From: Streptosporangium lutulentum
Lineage (GTDB): Bacteria; Actinomycetota; Actinomycetes; Streptosporangiales; Streptosporangiaceae
DNA length: 64,000 nucleotides
Assembly: GCF_030811455.1 (NCBI RefSeq)
Contig: NZ_JAUSQU010000001.1
Span: 3,286,001-3,350,000 of the forward strand
Reading direction: 5' to 3'
Below the pieces are notes generated by a model. The model ran no database searches. It was given only the letters and a program-made list of their open reading frames with translations, and was not told the origin of the DNA. Position numbers and translations under genes: made by a program. Positions 17,014 to 26,258 of the stretch are shown here, one piece after another. Position 1 is the stretch's first letter, and each line of letters starts with the position of its first letter.

Positions 17014-17232
17014 GTGTTCAGTGATCACGAACGCGAGGTGTCGCACGGGATCCGGCGCCGCCTGGCGGCCGGGAATCCACGCACGAGTCCGCGAACCGCG
17101 GCACCCGTCCTCGCCGCCCCGCGACCGCTCGCCACGGGTGGCGCCGACGGCACCGGCCGCCGATCCGGACCTTCGAGGTGCCGGAAGCGCCGGAGCGGCG
17201 GGACCGAGGGCGGACATCGGAGGACGGAATGA
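17014..17232 (+). CDS. DUF3040-like small protein, membrane part missing
   Basis: 72 residues from GTG 17014 with GGAGG 5 bases upstream. The start, VFSDHEREVSHGIRRRLAA, closely resembles the DUF3040 family N-terminus (SDHE...IER.L..EDP). Family members normally continue into one or two membrane helices; here the tail is basic, proline/arginine-rich and not hydrophobic, so the gene may be shortened or frameshifted. Its TGA overlaps the ATG of the SPFH gene (ATGA), so the two are translationally coupled. It lies in the divergent region controlled by the MarR protein. Confidence 0.55.
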   Translation: MFSDHEREVSHGIRRRLAAGNPRTSPRTAAPVLAAPRPLATGGADGTGRRSGPSRCRKRRSGGTEGGHRRTE

Positions 17233-18206
17233 TCATCTATGCGCTGACCGTGATCCTGGTGGTGGTCGCGATGTTGCTCGCGTCGAGCGCTCGGATCGTC
17301 CAGCAGTTCGAGCGGGGCGTCGTCTTCCGGTTCGGGCAGGTGCGCAAAGAGCTCCGCAAGCCCGGGCTCGTCCTGATCGTGCCGGTCGTCGACCGTCTGC
17401 AGAAGGTCAACATGCAGATCGTCACCATGCCGGTGCCCGTGCAGGACGCCATCACCCGCGACAACGTGACCGTCCGCGTGGACGCCGTCATCTACTTCCG
17501 GGTCATCGACCCGGTCCGCGTGATCGTCAACGTCCAGGACTACGAGTCCGCCATTCGCCAGGTGGCGCTGGCCTCGCTGCGCTCGATCATCGGCAAGAGC
17601 GAGCTGGACGACCTGCTGTCCAACCGGGAGCGGCTCAACGAGGGGCTGGAGTTGATGATCGACAACCCAGCCGTGGGCTGGGGCGTGCACATCGACCGCG
17701 TCGAGATCAAGGACGTGTCACTGCCCGAGTCGATGAAACGCTCCATGTCACGGCAGGCCGAGGCCGAACGCGAACGGCGCTCCCGCGTCATCACCGCCGA
17801 AGGTGAGCTGCAGGCCTCCAAGAAGCTGGCCCAGGCCGCCGAAACGATGACCTCGCACCCGGCCGCCCTGCAGTTGCGCCTGCTCCAGACCGTCGTCGAG
17901 GTCGCCGCCGAGAAGAACTCCACCCTCGTGCTGCCCTTCCCCGTCGAACTGCTCCGCTTCCTGGAACGATCGACGCCCCCCGAGGTCGCGGAGCTCTTCG
18001 AGACCGACCGGCCCGCCGAGACCGTGGAGGTTTCCAGGGACGACCGGCCCGCCGAGCCGGCGGAGGTCTCCGAGGCGGAGCAGGACACCTCGCACTCCAT
18101 CCCCGCGCCCTCTCCGGACCTGTCGATCTCACCGCCCGACCGGCGTCCCCCGGACCCTCGCGTCCTCGATCGAAGGATCGCGTCCAGGCGCTCACCGGAC
18201 CTATAG
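17229..18206 (+). CDS. Slipin-type SPFH/band 7 membrane protein
   Basis: 325 residues. One N-terminal membrane helix (MIIYALTVILVVVAMLLA) is followed by an SPFH domain (RIVQQFERGVVFRFGQVRKE, TRDNVTVRVDAVIYFRV, LDDLLSNRERLNEGLE) and a coiled-coil (SRQAEAERERRSRVITAEGE). Slipins/stomatins assemble in membranes and organise lipids or partner proteases. A proline- and acid-rich tail (about 265-325) is unusual. GGAGG lies 5-6 bases before ATG 17229. No NfeD-type partner is adjacent. The gene is coupled to the DUF3040-like gene. Confidence 0.9.
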   Translation: MIIYALTVILVVVAMLLASSARIVQQFERGVVFRFGQVRKELRKPGLVLIVPVVDRLQKVNMQIVTMPVPVQDAITRDNVTVRVDAVIYFRVIDPVRVIVNVQDYESAIRQVALASLRSIIGKSELDDLLSNRERLNEGLELMIDNPAVGWGVHIDRVEIKDVSLPESMKRSMSRQAEAERERRSRVITAEGELQASKKLAQAAETMTSHPAALQLRLLQTVVEVAAEKNSTLVLPFPVELLRFLERSTPPEVAELFETDRPAETVEVSRDDRPAEPAEVSEAEQDTSHSIPAPSPDLSISPPDRRPPDPRVLDRRIASRRSPDL

Positions 18207-18261
18207 GGCGGATGCCCCGTTTCTCCTGGCGTGCGGGTCGGGCTCGGCAGGGGGGAGGACG

Positions 18262-19398
18262 TCAGCTCCCCACGAAGGCGAGGCGGTCCGGTGCGCCGCG
18301 GAGGGGCGGGGGCAGCCTGAGCGGGCCCCGGCCAGGGGTGATCGTGCCGAGGATCCGCGCTCCGGACGCGCCCGTGCAGCCGGGGACCGTACCGGGCAGC
18401 CCGTGCGCCGTCAGCCAGCCCAAGAACGAGAAGGCGATCGCCTCCTTGGCGTCGGCGGGCACGCCGAGCTCGTCGCTCGGCGTGATCCGGGCCTCCGGGG
18501 CCCGCTCGCGCAGCATGCCGAGCAGGACCGGATTCCGCACCCCGCCTCCCGAGACCACCACGGTCTCGAGCCGGTGCCTGCGGATCTCCGTGGCCACGGT
18601 CTCGGCGGTGAGCGCGGTCAGCGTCGCCAGCAGATCGGGAAGGGCCGCCCCGTACGGCGAGGCCATCCTGGCCAGGTAGCCCGGGTGGAACAGCTCCTTG
18701 CCGGTGCTCTTCGGCGGGAGCTCACGATAGTACGGCTCCGCCAGCAGATCGCGCAGCAGGTCCTCGTTGATCTCCCCCGCCGCGGCGAGACGGCCGTCCT
18801 CGTCGAAGGGCCGGCCCGTGGCGGCGGACACCGCCGCGTCCATCAGCGCCGACGCCGGACCCGTGTCATAGGCGATTCCGGGATCTCGCACGGTCAGGTT
18901 CGCGATCCCGCCGAGGTTGAGCGCGCCGCTCGCACCGGGCAGCCCGGCCAGGAGCAGCAGGTCGAAACGGGAGACCAGCGGCGCGCCCTGCCCTCCCGCG
19001 CTCACGTCCCGCACGCGCAGATCCGAGACCACGGGCGCGCCGGTCCTCTCGGCGATCCAGGCGGGCTGGCCGAGTTGCAGGGTGCCCCGCACCCGGCCGT
19101 TCTCCACCCAGTGGAACAGCGTCTGCCCGTGCGAGCACACGAGATCGACCGGGCCGCACTCCTCGGCCGCGTCGGCGAACGCCTGGCCTATCAGGGTGTC
19201 GAGCCGGCATACCTCGGCCATGCCGGTCGGGTTCGGCGGGAGCGCGGCGAGGATCCGCTCGCGGAGCTCCCGCCCGTACGGCCGCGTGCCGGTGTGCTCG
19301 ACGGTCCCCGTGAGCACCCCGGCGGTCATCGACCATTCCACGATCGCGCTGTCGATCCCGTCGTGAGACGTCCCCGACATCAGCCCGAGCACCCGCAC
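18262..19398 (-). CDS. anmK: Anhydro-N-acetylmuramic acid kinase
   Basis: 378 residues from GTG 19398, preceded by GGGGAGGGA at about 6 bases and matching the family start ([18 protein letters not shown]); the codon at 19449 would add 17 residues. AnmK cleaves and phosphorylates 1,6-anhydroMurNAc to MurNAc-6-phosphate during cell-wall recycling in the cytoplasm. Seen are the ATP-binding [31 protein letters not shown] and [11 protein letters not shown] motifs. With the GHL10 hydrolase, NagZ and the RpiR regulator it forms a recycling island. Confidence 0.93.
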   Translation of the reverse strand: MRVLGLMSGTSHDGIDSAIVEWSMTAGVLTGTVEHTGTRPYGRELRERILAALPPNPTGMAEVCRLDTLIGQAFADAAEECGPVDLVCSHGQTLFHWVENGRVRGTLQLGQPAWIAERTGAPVVSDLRVRDVSAGGQGAPLVSRFDLLLLAGLPGASGALNLGGIANLTVRDPGIAYDTGPASALMDAAVSAATGRPFDEDGRLAAAGEINEDLLRDLLAEPYYRELPPKSTGKELFHPGYLARMASPYGAALPDLLATLTALTAETVATEIRRHRLETVVVSGGGVRNPVLLGMLRERAPEARITPSDELGVPADAKEAIAFSFLGWLTAHGLPGTVPGCTGASGARILGTITPGRGPLRLPPPLRGAPDRLAFVGS

Positions 19399-19502
19399 CC
19401 GCTGTCCCTCCCCGATCTCCTCGGTGCCTCCGAACTCTTGACGGATCACCGCGGGGGGACGGCCCCTGGCGGGGTCGCGGGGGGATTCTCAACCGGACGT
19501 CA

Positions 19503-21077
19503 TCACCGCACGCGGCGCCCGAAGCTCGGCGGGCTCTGGCGTCCGGGACGGTCCACGGCGGTCACGTAGTAATACGTTCCCCTGGTGCCCGCGGAATCCA
19601 CCCAGCGTACGTCCCGGCCCGCGGGAACGACCGCGACCAGGTGCCGGGCGTCGGTGAAGTCCTCCGGCCCGGCGCTCCGGTCGAGGCGGAAGATCGCATA
19701 CTGGAACGGGACGTCCCTGCCGGCGGCGCGGATGTTCAGCTCGACGCCTCCGTTCACCCTCTGCGCCCGGACGAGCAGCGGACGGAGCGGTGCCCTGCCC
19801 TTCGCGAGCCGGGGAAGCAACGGAGCCAGCGCGGGCCGGGTGTAGTGATCGGTCACGGCGGTGCTGATCGACCCGAGCCGGTCGTCGCGCACGTCGCCGG
19901 AGTTGTACCAGATATCGCCGCCGACCTGCGGGTGATCCCGGTTGAGGGTCAGGTGCCTGGTGAGCTCGCCCGGCTGGAACCACTCGGCGGGCTGCCCCGC
20001 GGCCCCCGCCTTGTAGGCCGCCTGCCCGATCCAGAGCTGCGTGCCGGTGCCCGCCGCCACGTCGGACCACCAGGGGACCAGCTTGGCGTAGTCGGCGTTG
20101 GACTGTCCGATGTACCAGTAGAGCTGCGGCGCGATGTAGTCCAGCCAGCCCTTCTTGACCCAGCCCCGGGTGTCGGCGTGCAGGTTGTCGTAGGACTGGC
20201 CGCCGCTGGTCTCCGAGCCGAGGGGGTCGGTGGCCTTGTTCCGCCAGATGCCGGACGGGCTGATGCCCCAGGCGATCTCCGGCTTGGCCCGCCGTACCCG
20301 CTGCTGCATCTCCCGCACGAGCAGGTCCACGTTGTTCCGCCGCCAGGTCGCGAGGTCGGGGAAGCCCCCGCCGTACCGGGCGTAGGCCGCGCTGTCGTCG
20401 AAGTCCGGGGTGTTGACCGGGTAGAAGTAGTCGTCGAAGTGCAGGCCGTCGATGTCGTACCGGGTGACCGCGTCCATCATCGCGTCCTGCACGAACGCGC
20501 GGACCTCGGGCATGCCCGGGTTGTAGTACAGCTTGCCGCCGTAGGCGACGATCCAGTCGGGGTGCTTGCTGCCCGGATGGTCGGGGTGCAGCTTGGCGGG
20601 GTCGGCCTGCATCGACACGCGGTAGGGGTTGAACCACGCGTGGAAGGCCAGGCCCCGCTTGTGGGTCTCCTCGACCACGAACGCCAGGGGGTCGTAGCCG
20701 GGGTTCTGCCCCTGGACGCCGGTCAGATACTGCGACCAGGGTTCGTACGGCGAGGGCCAGAAGGCGTCGGCGGTCGGCCGGACCTGGACGAACACGGAGT
20801 TCAGCTTGCGTGCCTGCGCCAGGTCCAGCCAGGCGAGATACTCGGCCTTCTGCTGGTCCGCGCTCAGCCCGGTCCTCGACGGCCAGTTGATGTTGGCGAC
20901 CGAGGCGATCCACATGCCGCGCATCTGGCGCAGCGGCTGCGCTCCCCCCGCCGAGGCGGCGATCTCATCGGCCGCGGCGGAGGCGGAGGTCGGGGCGAAG
21001 ACGGGCAGGGACACTGTGGTCGCCGCGGCGGCGAGGGCGAGGCCGCGCAGGACGGTACGCCGGTCGGGTGAGCTCAT
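19503..21077 (-). CDS. Tat-exported glycosyl hydrolase-like 10 (DigH-like) protein
   Basis: 524 residues. Starts at ATG 21077 (GGAG 6 bases upstream) with a Tat signal, SSPDRRTVLRGLALAAAATT, and an Ala-rich cleavage region near residue 35. The body is a GHL10/PF02638 TIM barrel: MRGMWIASVANINWPS, NSVFVQVRPTADAFWPS, GLAFHAWFNPYRVS, IDGLHFDDYFYPVN and WLDYIAPQLYWYIG. A fibronectin-like domain covers about 430-524. E. coli DigH of this family cuts denuded peptidoglycan glycans. The position between anmK and nagZ supports action on wall glycans outside the cell. Confidence 0.88.
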   Translation of the reverse strand: MSSPDRRTVLRGLALAAAATTVSLPVFAPTSASAAADEIAASAGGAQPLRQMRGMWIASVANINWPSRTGLSADQQKAEYLAWLDLAQARKLNSVFVQVRPTADAFWPSPYEPWSQYLTGVQGQNPGYDPLAFVVEETHKRGLAFHAWFNPYRVSMQADPAKLHPDHPGSKHPDWIVAYGGKLYYNPGMPEVRAFVQDAMMDAVTRYDIDGLHFDDYFYPVNTPDFDDSAAYARYGGGFPDLATWRRNNVDLLVREMQQRVRRAKPEIAWGISPSGIWRNKATDPLGSETSGGQSYDNLHADTRGWVKKGWLDYIAPQLYWYIGQSNADYAKLVPWWSDVAAGTGTQLWIGQAAYKAGAAGQPAEWFQPGELTRHLTLNRDHPQVGGDIWYNSGDVRDDRLGSISTAVTDHYTRPALAPLLPRLAKGRAPLRPLLVRAQRVNGGVELNIRAAGRDVPFQYAIFRLDRSAGPEDFTDARHLVAVVPAGRDVRWVDSAGTRGTYYYVTAVDRPGRQSPPSFGRRVR

Positions 21078-21278
21078 GCGGACTCCAAGGGGGTGTTCAG
21101 CTCCTGGCGGTTCCGGCCGTGAGGCCACGGACCAGGTGCCGTGGGACGAACACGAAGCTGGTCACGGAGGTCTCGCTCGCGAGAATGACAGAAAGCTACC
21201 TTCAAAGCAATTATGATGAAATAAATTGTCATTGATGTGTGATCTGCTCCGTGACGCTTCCAGCGAGAAGGTGGCCCT
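21078..21278. promoter_or_regulatory. Divergent AT-rich promoter region of the wall-recycling island
   Basis: The segment 21175-21240 is strikingly AT-rich for this genome (AAAGCAATTATGATGAAATA and neighbours) and contains GAAAGCTACCTTC, a partial dyad of the kind bound by RpiR/MurR-type regulators. It separates the hydrolase (minus) from nagZ (plus) and probably drives both. Confidence 0.4.
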
Positions 21279-22793
21279 ATGCCCCATCGCAGTCCCGACC
21301 TGGCCCGGCTGGCCCTGACCGTACTCCAGCCGGGCTTCGAGGGCACCGTTCCGCCCCGCTGGCTGCTCCGGGAACTCGCCGACGGCCTCGGCGGGACCGT
21401 CCTGTTCGCCCGGAACCTGACCGGCGCCGCGCAGACGGCCGAGCTCGTCGCCCGGCTACGCGAGGAGAATCCGGCCGTGGTCGTCGCGGTGGACGAGGAG
21501 GGCGGATCGGTCACCCGGTTGCAGGCCGCGACGGGCAGTTCCTGGCCGGGCAACCGGGCGCTGGGCGTGGTCGACGACGTGGAACGCACCAAGCGGGTCG
21601 CCGGGGAGATCGGCCGTCTCCTCGCCGCGGCCGACATCACCCTGGATTACGCCCCCGTGGCGGACGTCAACGCCAACCCGGCCAACCCGGTGATCGGCAT
21701 CCGCTCCTTCGGGCCCGACCCCGGGCTCGTCTCCCGCCAGACCACCGCCTGGATCACCGGCCTGCAGGACGCGGGGGTGGCCGCCTGCGCCAAGCACTTT
21801 CCCGGCCACGGCGACACCGTCACCGACTCCCACCACGCGCTGCCGACCGTGCACGCCTCCCTTCGCCTCCTCCGGGAGCGTGACCTGCCGCCCTTCGCCG
21901 CCGCGGTGAAGGCCGGGGTCCGGGCCGTGATGTGCGGTCACCTGCTGGTGCCCGCGCTCGATCCCGACCACCCCGCCACGCTGAGCAGGAAGATCATGAC
22001 CGGGCTGCTCCGCGAGGAGCTGGGCTTCGACGGCATGCTGGTCACCGACGCCATCGAGATGGGCGCCGTCGCCGCCCTCCACCCGCCCGGGGAGATCGCG
22101 GTCCGCGCGCTGGCCGCCGGCGTGGACGCGATCTGCGCCGGCATCACCTCCCCCGACGGGGAGACCGTCCGGGAACTGCGCGACGCGATCGTGGAGGCCG
22201 TACACGACGGAAGGCTTCCCGAGGATCGGCTGGCCGAGGCGGCGGCGCGGGTGCTCGCCCTGGCCCGCTGGTACGCCGAGAACGCCTCCGTCAGGAAAGC
22301 TCGGGAAACGCCGAACCCCGGCGGAGAAGGCGAGGACCGCGAGGAGGACGGGGACCTCGGCCTGGAGGTCGCCCGCGCGGCCATGCGCGTGGTCACCGCC
22401 GACGGTCACGAGGCCCGCCTCTCACGGCCGCCCCTGGTCGTGGACATCGCCCCGAGGCTGAGCCGGGCGGTCGACCCCGACACCCTGACCGGCGTCGCCG
22501 GCGCCCTGGCCGAGCTGTTACCGGGCACCGTCGCGTACGCCGTCGCCTCCGAGGCGGCGGAACTCCCCGACCTCGGCGACCGTGAGCGACCGCTCGTGCT
22601 GGTGGCACACGACGCCCGGCGCCAGGCATGGGTCCGGAACCTGCTGGCGCGGGCCGTCCGGCTGCGCTCCGACGCCATCGTGGTCGAGACCGGGCTTCCC
22701 GGCGAGCCCACCGGCGCCGTATACGTCACAACAAATGGCATTTCTCGGGCATCGGCCCGTGCTGTCGCTCAATGGCTGACCAAGGGCCAATAA
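21279..22793 (+). CDS. nagZ: NagZ-type glycoside hydrolase family 3 beta-N-acetylglucosaminidase
   Basis: 504 residues. The GH3 N-domain shows VAVDEEGGSVTRLQ, LDYAPVADVNANP, and the NagZ signature CAKHFPGHGDTVTDSHHALP, where the His-Asp pair acts as general acid/base; the nucleophile Asp is in DGMLVTDAIEMGA. Residues about 350-504 are a C-terminal extension (PPLVVDIAPRLSR and others) typical of Gram-positive enzymes. It removes GlcNAc from muropeptides or wall glycans. No signal peptide is evident. A TTA codon lies at 22518-22520 (codon 414). It ends 1 base before an alternative GTG start of the RpiR gene, so both form an operon. Confidence 0.92.
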   Translation: MPHRSPDLARLALTVLQPGFEGTVPPRWLLRELADGLGGTVLFARNLTGAAQTAELVARLREENPAVVVAVDEEGGSVTRLQAATGSSWPGNRALGVVDDVERTKRVAGEIGRLLAAADITLDYAPVADVNANPANPVIGIRSFGPDPGLVSRQTTAWITGLQDAGVAACAKHFPGHGDTVTDSHHALPTVHASLRLLRERDLPPFAAAVKAGVRAVMCGHLLVPALDPDHPATLSRKIMTGLLREELGFDGMLVTDAIEMGAVAALHPPGEIAVRALAAGVDAICAGITSPDGETVRELRDAIVEAVHDGRLPEDRLAEAAARVLALARWYAENASVRKARETPNPGGEGEDREEDGDLGLEVARAAMRVVTADGHEARLSRPPLVVDIAPRLSRAVDPDTLTGVAGALAELLPGTVAYAVASEAAELPDLGDRERPLVLVAHDARRQAWVRNLLARAVRLRSDAIVVETGLPGEPTGAVYVTTNGISRASARAVAQWLTKGQ

Positions 22794-22818
22794 AGTGGCC
22801 CTGACACGAGAGGTACGC

Positions 22819-23751
22819 ATGAACGACCACGACGGCCCCACACCCGTGAACCTGGTGGCGACGGTAAGGGCCGTCCTGCCCTCGCTCACCCCCGCCGCCC
22901 GGGGCATCGCCCGTCTCATCCTGGACGATCCCGGCATGGTGGCCCGCAGCACCATCACGGAGTTCAGCGCGGTCTCCGGGACGAGCGAGGCCACGATCGT
23001 GCGCACCGCCAGGGCGCTGGGCTTCGCCGGATACTCCCAGCTGCGGTTCGCCCTGGCCGCCGTGGTGGCCAGGGACGAGCCCGAACGGCTGGTCCCCGGT
23101 GACCTGGGACCCGACGACCCGCTCACCGACGTGATCGCGAAGGTGACCAGGGCCGAGTCCGAGGCACTGGCCGACACCGCGGCGCAGCTCAACCCCGACC
23201 GGCTGGGCGCGGTGGTGGAGGCCATGGCCGCCGCCCGCAAGGTCGACGTCTACGGCGTCGGCGCCTCCGGCCTCGTCGCGGTCGACATGGCGCAGAAACT
23301 GATGCGGATCGGCCTGTCCAGCCACGCCTTCACCGACGCCCACCTCGCGCTCACCAGCGCCGCGCTGGTACGCCAGGGCGACGTCACCGTGGGAGTGAGC
23401 TGCACCGGCGAGACCCCCGACGTGCTCGGGCCGATGCGCCTCGCGAGCAAGGCCGGAGCCACCACCGTGGCCATCACCAACAACCCGCGCTCCTCGCTGG
23501 CCGAACTCGCCGACCACGTCCTGGTCTCCGCCGGCAGGGAGACCGCCTTCCGGCCGGGCGCGCTGGCCAGCCGCATCAGCCAGCTCCTGATCGTCGACTG
23601 CATCTTCGTCGGCATCGCCCAGCGCACCTTCGACACCTCCGACGCGGCCTTACGGGCCACCAGGGACGCCCTCGACGAGTTCCTGACGGACACCCGCCGC
23701 CGCAACAAGGCCGCCCAGAGCCACGAGCGCGCGGAACCCCGGCCGGTCTGA
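22819..23751 (+). CDS. RpiR/MurR-type transcriptional regulator with SIS domain
   Basis: 310 residues from ATG 22819 (GAGAGG 5 bases upstream); a GTG at 22795 would add 8 residues. N-terminal HTH_6 domain (STITEFSAVSGTSEATIVRT, GFAGYSQLRFALA) and C-terminal SIS sugar-phosphate sensor (VDVYGVGASGLVAVDMAQKL, VGVSCTGETPDV). RpiR proteins of this type sense MurNAc-6-P or GlcNAc-6-P. As the last gene after nagZ it should control the recycling island. A TTA codon occurs at 23650-23652. Confidence 0.9.
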   Translation: MNDHDGPTPVNLVATVRAVLPSLTPAARGIARLILDDPGMVARSTITEFSAVSGTSEATIVRTARALGFAGYSQLRFALAAVVARDEPERLVPGDLGPDDPLTDVIAKVTRAESEALADTAAQLNPDRLGAVVEAMAAARKVDVYGVGASGLVAVDMAQKLMRIGLSSHAFTDAHLALTSAALVRQGDVTVGVSCTGETPDVLGPMRLASKAGATTVAITNNPRSSLAELADHVLVSAGRETAFRPGALASRISQLLIVDCIFVGIAQRTFDTSDAALRATRDALDEFLTDTRRRNKAAQSHERAEPRPV

Positions 23752-23762
23752 CCGCCGGCCGG

Positions 23763-24953
23763 TCATCGGCGAGATCGCCCGGCGGTTTCAGGCGCGATGG
23801 TGACGGTGATCAGCAGGACGCAGACGGCCGCGATCGCCGCGACCACGGCGGCCACTCCGATCCACGGCACCGCGAGCGGCAGGAGCAGGACGACGGCGGC
23901 GCAGCCCAGGACCGCGGCGGGACGCATGACGGGCTCCGCCATGATGGGCGCGTGGACCATCCACAGCAAGGCGAGGAACACGCCGACCGGGATCGCGACG
24001 GCGTAGCAGATCGCGAGGGGTGAGGCCCCGACGTCGTGCCCGGTCTGCTCGACCATGACCTCAAGGCCGGCGCCGAGGGCCGCGAGGGCCGCAAAAATGC
24101 CGTAGTGGCCGTATCCCCACAGGTAGGAACGATGGCGGCGGTCGCTGAGACCTTCGCCGACCGGGGTAAGGAAGTACAGCCACCACAGGGCGAACAACAG
24201 GACCAGCCCGGAGACGACGACGGTGACGAAGGAAGCGCTGATCTCGGCCCCTTCGAGCGCTCCCTCGAGCCCCTTGGTCGCGGCCAGGACGCTCTCGCCG
24301 AGCAGAATGATCGTGAACAGGCCGTAGCGCTCGGCGATGTGATGCGGGTGCCAGTTGGTGGCCCTGGCCCGTTCCGCCCACCGCGGCACCATGAGTTCCA
24401 GGACGGCCAGGCCGGCGAAGAACAGCAGCTGGGTGAACGACGACAGGACACCCGTCGCCGCGAGGAGGAGGTGAAGTCCCCAGCCCCCCTGAAGGACGGT
24501 GATGCCGGTGGCGTAGCGCAGCGCGGTACGACGCCTCGCCGGGTCCTCGACCCCGGCCCTCACCCACTGGGTGACGAGCCCGATCCTCATGATGAGGTAG
24601 CCGAGCGTGACGGCACGGTAGTCCGAGTGGTCGGCCGCGGCCGGCACCCCGGCGGCGAGGACCAGCACCCCGGCCATCTGCACCATGGTCAGCAGCCGGT
24701 AGGCGACGTCGTCGGTGTCGTACGACGACGCGAACCAGGTGAAGTTCATCCACGCCCACCAGATCGCGAAGAAGACCTGGAGGAACGGGACGAGCCCGGC
24801 CGCTCCGTGACCGTCGGCGATGCTGTGCGCGAGCTGGGCGGTGGCGGCCGCGATCGCGACCACGAAGGTGAGATCGAACAGAAGTTCGAGCTGGCTCGAG
24901 ACGCGGTGCGGTTCGTCGATCGGACGCGCGCTCATCCGGATCCGGATCCGCAT
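23763..24953 (-). CDS. Low temperature requirement protein A (LtrA) family membrane protein
   Basis: 396 residues from ATG 24953 (24935 is an alternative); an ATG at 25085 would add 44 hydrophilic residues that do not look like the family. The family start SSQLELLFDLTFVVAIAAAT is followed by about 10 membrane helices and HHIAERYGLFTIILLGESVL, an LtrA signature. LtrA proteins are integral membrane proteins of uncertain function. The gene is divergent from a MerR regulator. Confidence 0.88.
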   Translation of the reverse strand: MRIRIRMSARPIDEPHRVSSQLELLFDLTFVVAIAAATAQLAHSIADGHGAAGLVPFLQVFFAIWWAWMNFTWFASSYDTDDVAYRLLTMVQMAGVLVLAAGVPAAADHSDYRAVTLGYLIMRIGLVTQWVRAGVEDPARRRTALRYATGITVLQGGWGLHLLLAATGVLSSFTQLLFFAGLAVLELMVPRWAERARATNWHPHHIAERYGLFTIILLGESVLAATKGLEGALEGAEISASFVTVVVSGLVLLFALWWLYFLTPVGEGLSDRRHRSYLWGYGHYGIFAALAALGAGLEVMVEQTGHDVGASPLAICYAVAIPVGVFLALLWMVHAPIMAEPVMRPAAVLGCAAVVLLLPLAVPWIGVAAVVAAIAAVCVLLITVTIAPETAGRSRR

Positions 24954-25151
24954 CCTGGCACTTGCTGGTGGCAAGGTCTCGCTCCTGTCGTCCCATGGGT
25001 CCGTCCTGCTGGAAGACAGGACAGCGTCCTGTTCTGTGACACCTCGGCGCCGGAAACTCGCATCGATCGGAAGGGCCGAGGTCACCGGGCCGCGTCGACG
25101 TGGCGATCACGCGTGGATGAGGTGTGGTTTGCGGCCGGCGGGCGAATGGGC

Positions 25152-25182
25152 TTGAGTCTCCTCCAAGGGGAGGCGCGAGGGT
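25152..25182 (+). promoter_or_regulatory. MerR-type promoter with a 19-base spacer, overlapping its gene
   Basis: TTGAGT (25152-25157) and GAGGGT (25177-25182) are 19 bases apart, with CCTCC-AAGG-GGAGG as a dyad in the spacer, as for MerR operators. It runs into the GTG start codon at 25181 and includes the GGAGG ribosome-binding site, so the protein may repress its own translation start region or activate the neighbour. Confidence 0.4.
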
Positions 25183-26128
25183 GGAGGGCATGGACGGCGA
25201 CACGCTCTACTCGATCGGCGACCTGGCCCGGCGGACCGGATTGACGGTCAAGGCCATTCGGTTCTACTCCGACCGCGGGATCGTGCCGCCGACCGACCGT
25301 AGCCCGGCCGGCTACCGCCTCTACGACATCGACGCCGTCGCACGCCTGGACCTCGTACGGACGCTGCGCGACCTGGGACTGGACCTTCCCACGATCCGCA
25401 GGGTCGTGAACCGGGAGGTCTCGCTTCCCGAGGTCGCCGCGGCGCACGCCGAGGCACTGGCGGTGCAGGTCCGCACGCTGCGCCTGCGGCGCGCGGTGCT
25501 GACGGTGGTGGCCAGGCGCGGGTCGACCCCTGAGGAGATGGATCTCATGCACAAGCTGGCCAAGCTCTCCGAGGACGAACGCCGACGTCTGATCGGCGAT
25601 TTCCTCGACGCCGTCTTCGGCGGCCTGGACGCCCACCCCGGATTCGCGGGGATCATGCGCACGATGACCCCCGAACTGCCCGACAACCCCGAGGCCGAGC
25701 AGGTCGAGGCGTGGGTGGAGCTGGCCGAACTGTCTCAGGACCCGGATTTTCGCGCCGGAATGCGGCGGACGGCGGAGCAGCACGCGGCCGAACACGCCCG
25801 GGGCGACCTCACGGTCCCGCGCCGCGACGCCGCGGCCATGGTCCGCGACCAGGCGGGCCCGGCCCTGGCGGCCGGGATCGACCCGCTCTCGCCCGGGGCC
25901 GACCCGGTCGTCGGGGCGATCACGGCTCAGTACGCGCGCGCCTTCGGCCACCCCGACGACGCCGACCTGCGGCGCCGCCTGTTGACCCTGCTGGAGACCG
26001 CGAACGACCCCCGCAGGGAGCTGTATCTTCGGCGGCTCGCAGTGATCAACGGCTGGCCGGCCCCGGAGAGCCTGGCTCCGGTGCTCGACTGGTCCGTCCA
26101 GGCCCTGCGCGCCCGGGTACCGGGATAG
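25181..26128 (+). CDS. MerR-family transcriptional regulator with long ligand domain
   Basis: 315 residues from GTG 25181 (GGAGG 7 bases upstream); ATG 25190 is a close alternative. The HTH is YSIGDLARRTGLTVKAIRFY and the wing DRSPAGYRLYDIDAVARLD. A coiled coil (about 80-110) leads to a long all-helical C-domain (about 120-310) without a known ligand fold or cysteine cluster, so a metal sensor is unlikely. It is divergent from ltrA. Confidence 0.85.
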   Translation: MEGMDGDTLYSIGDLARRTGLTVKAIRFYSDRGIVPPTDRSPAGYRLYDIDAVARLDLVRTLRDLGLDLPTIRRVVNREVSLPEVAAAHAEALAVQVRTLRLRRAVLTVVARRGSTPEEMDLMHKLAKLSEDERRRLIGDFLDAVFGGLDAHPGFAGIMRTMTPELPDNPEAEQVEAWVELAELSQDPDFRAGMRRTAEQHAAEHARGDLTVPRRDAAAMVRDQAGPALAAGIDPLSPGADPVVGAITAQYARAFGHPDDADLRRRLLTLLETANDPRRELYLRRLAVINGWPAPESLAPVLDWSVQALRARVPG

Positions 26129-26258
26129 CGGGTAACGGTGGGGGAACCGATCCGGTTCGGCCACCGGTGAACGGCGACCTGGGCCGCCGTCATCGCCGCG
26201 GAGAGGTGGGCGGACCTGACGTCACGACCCCGCGACAGCGACGCCGAACGCGCGGGCC

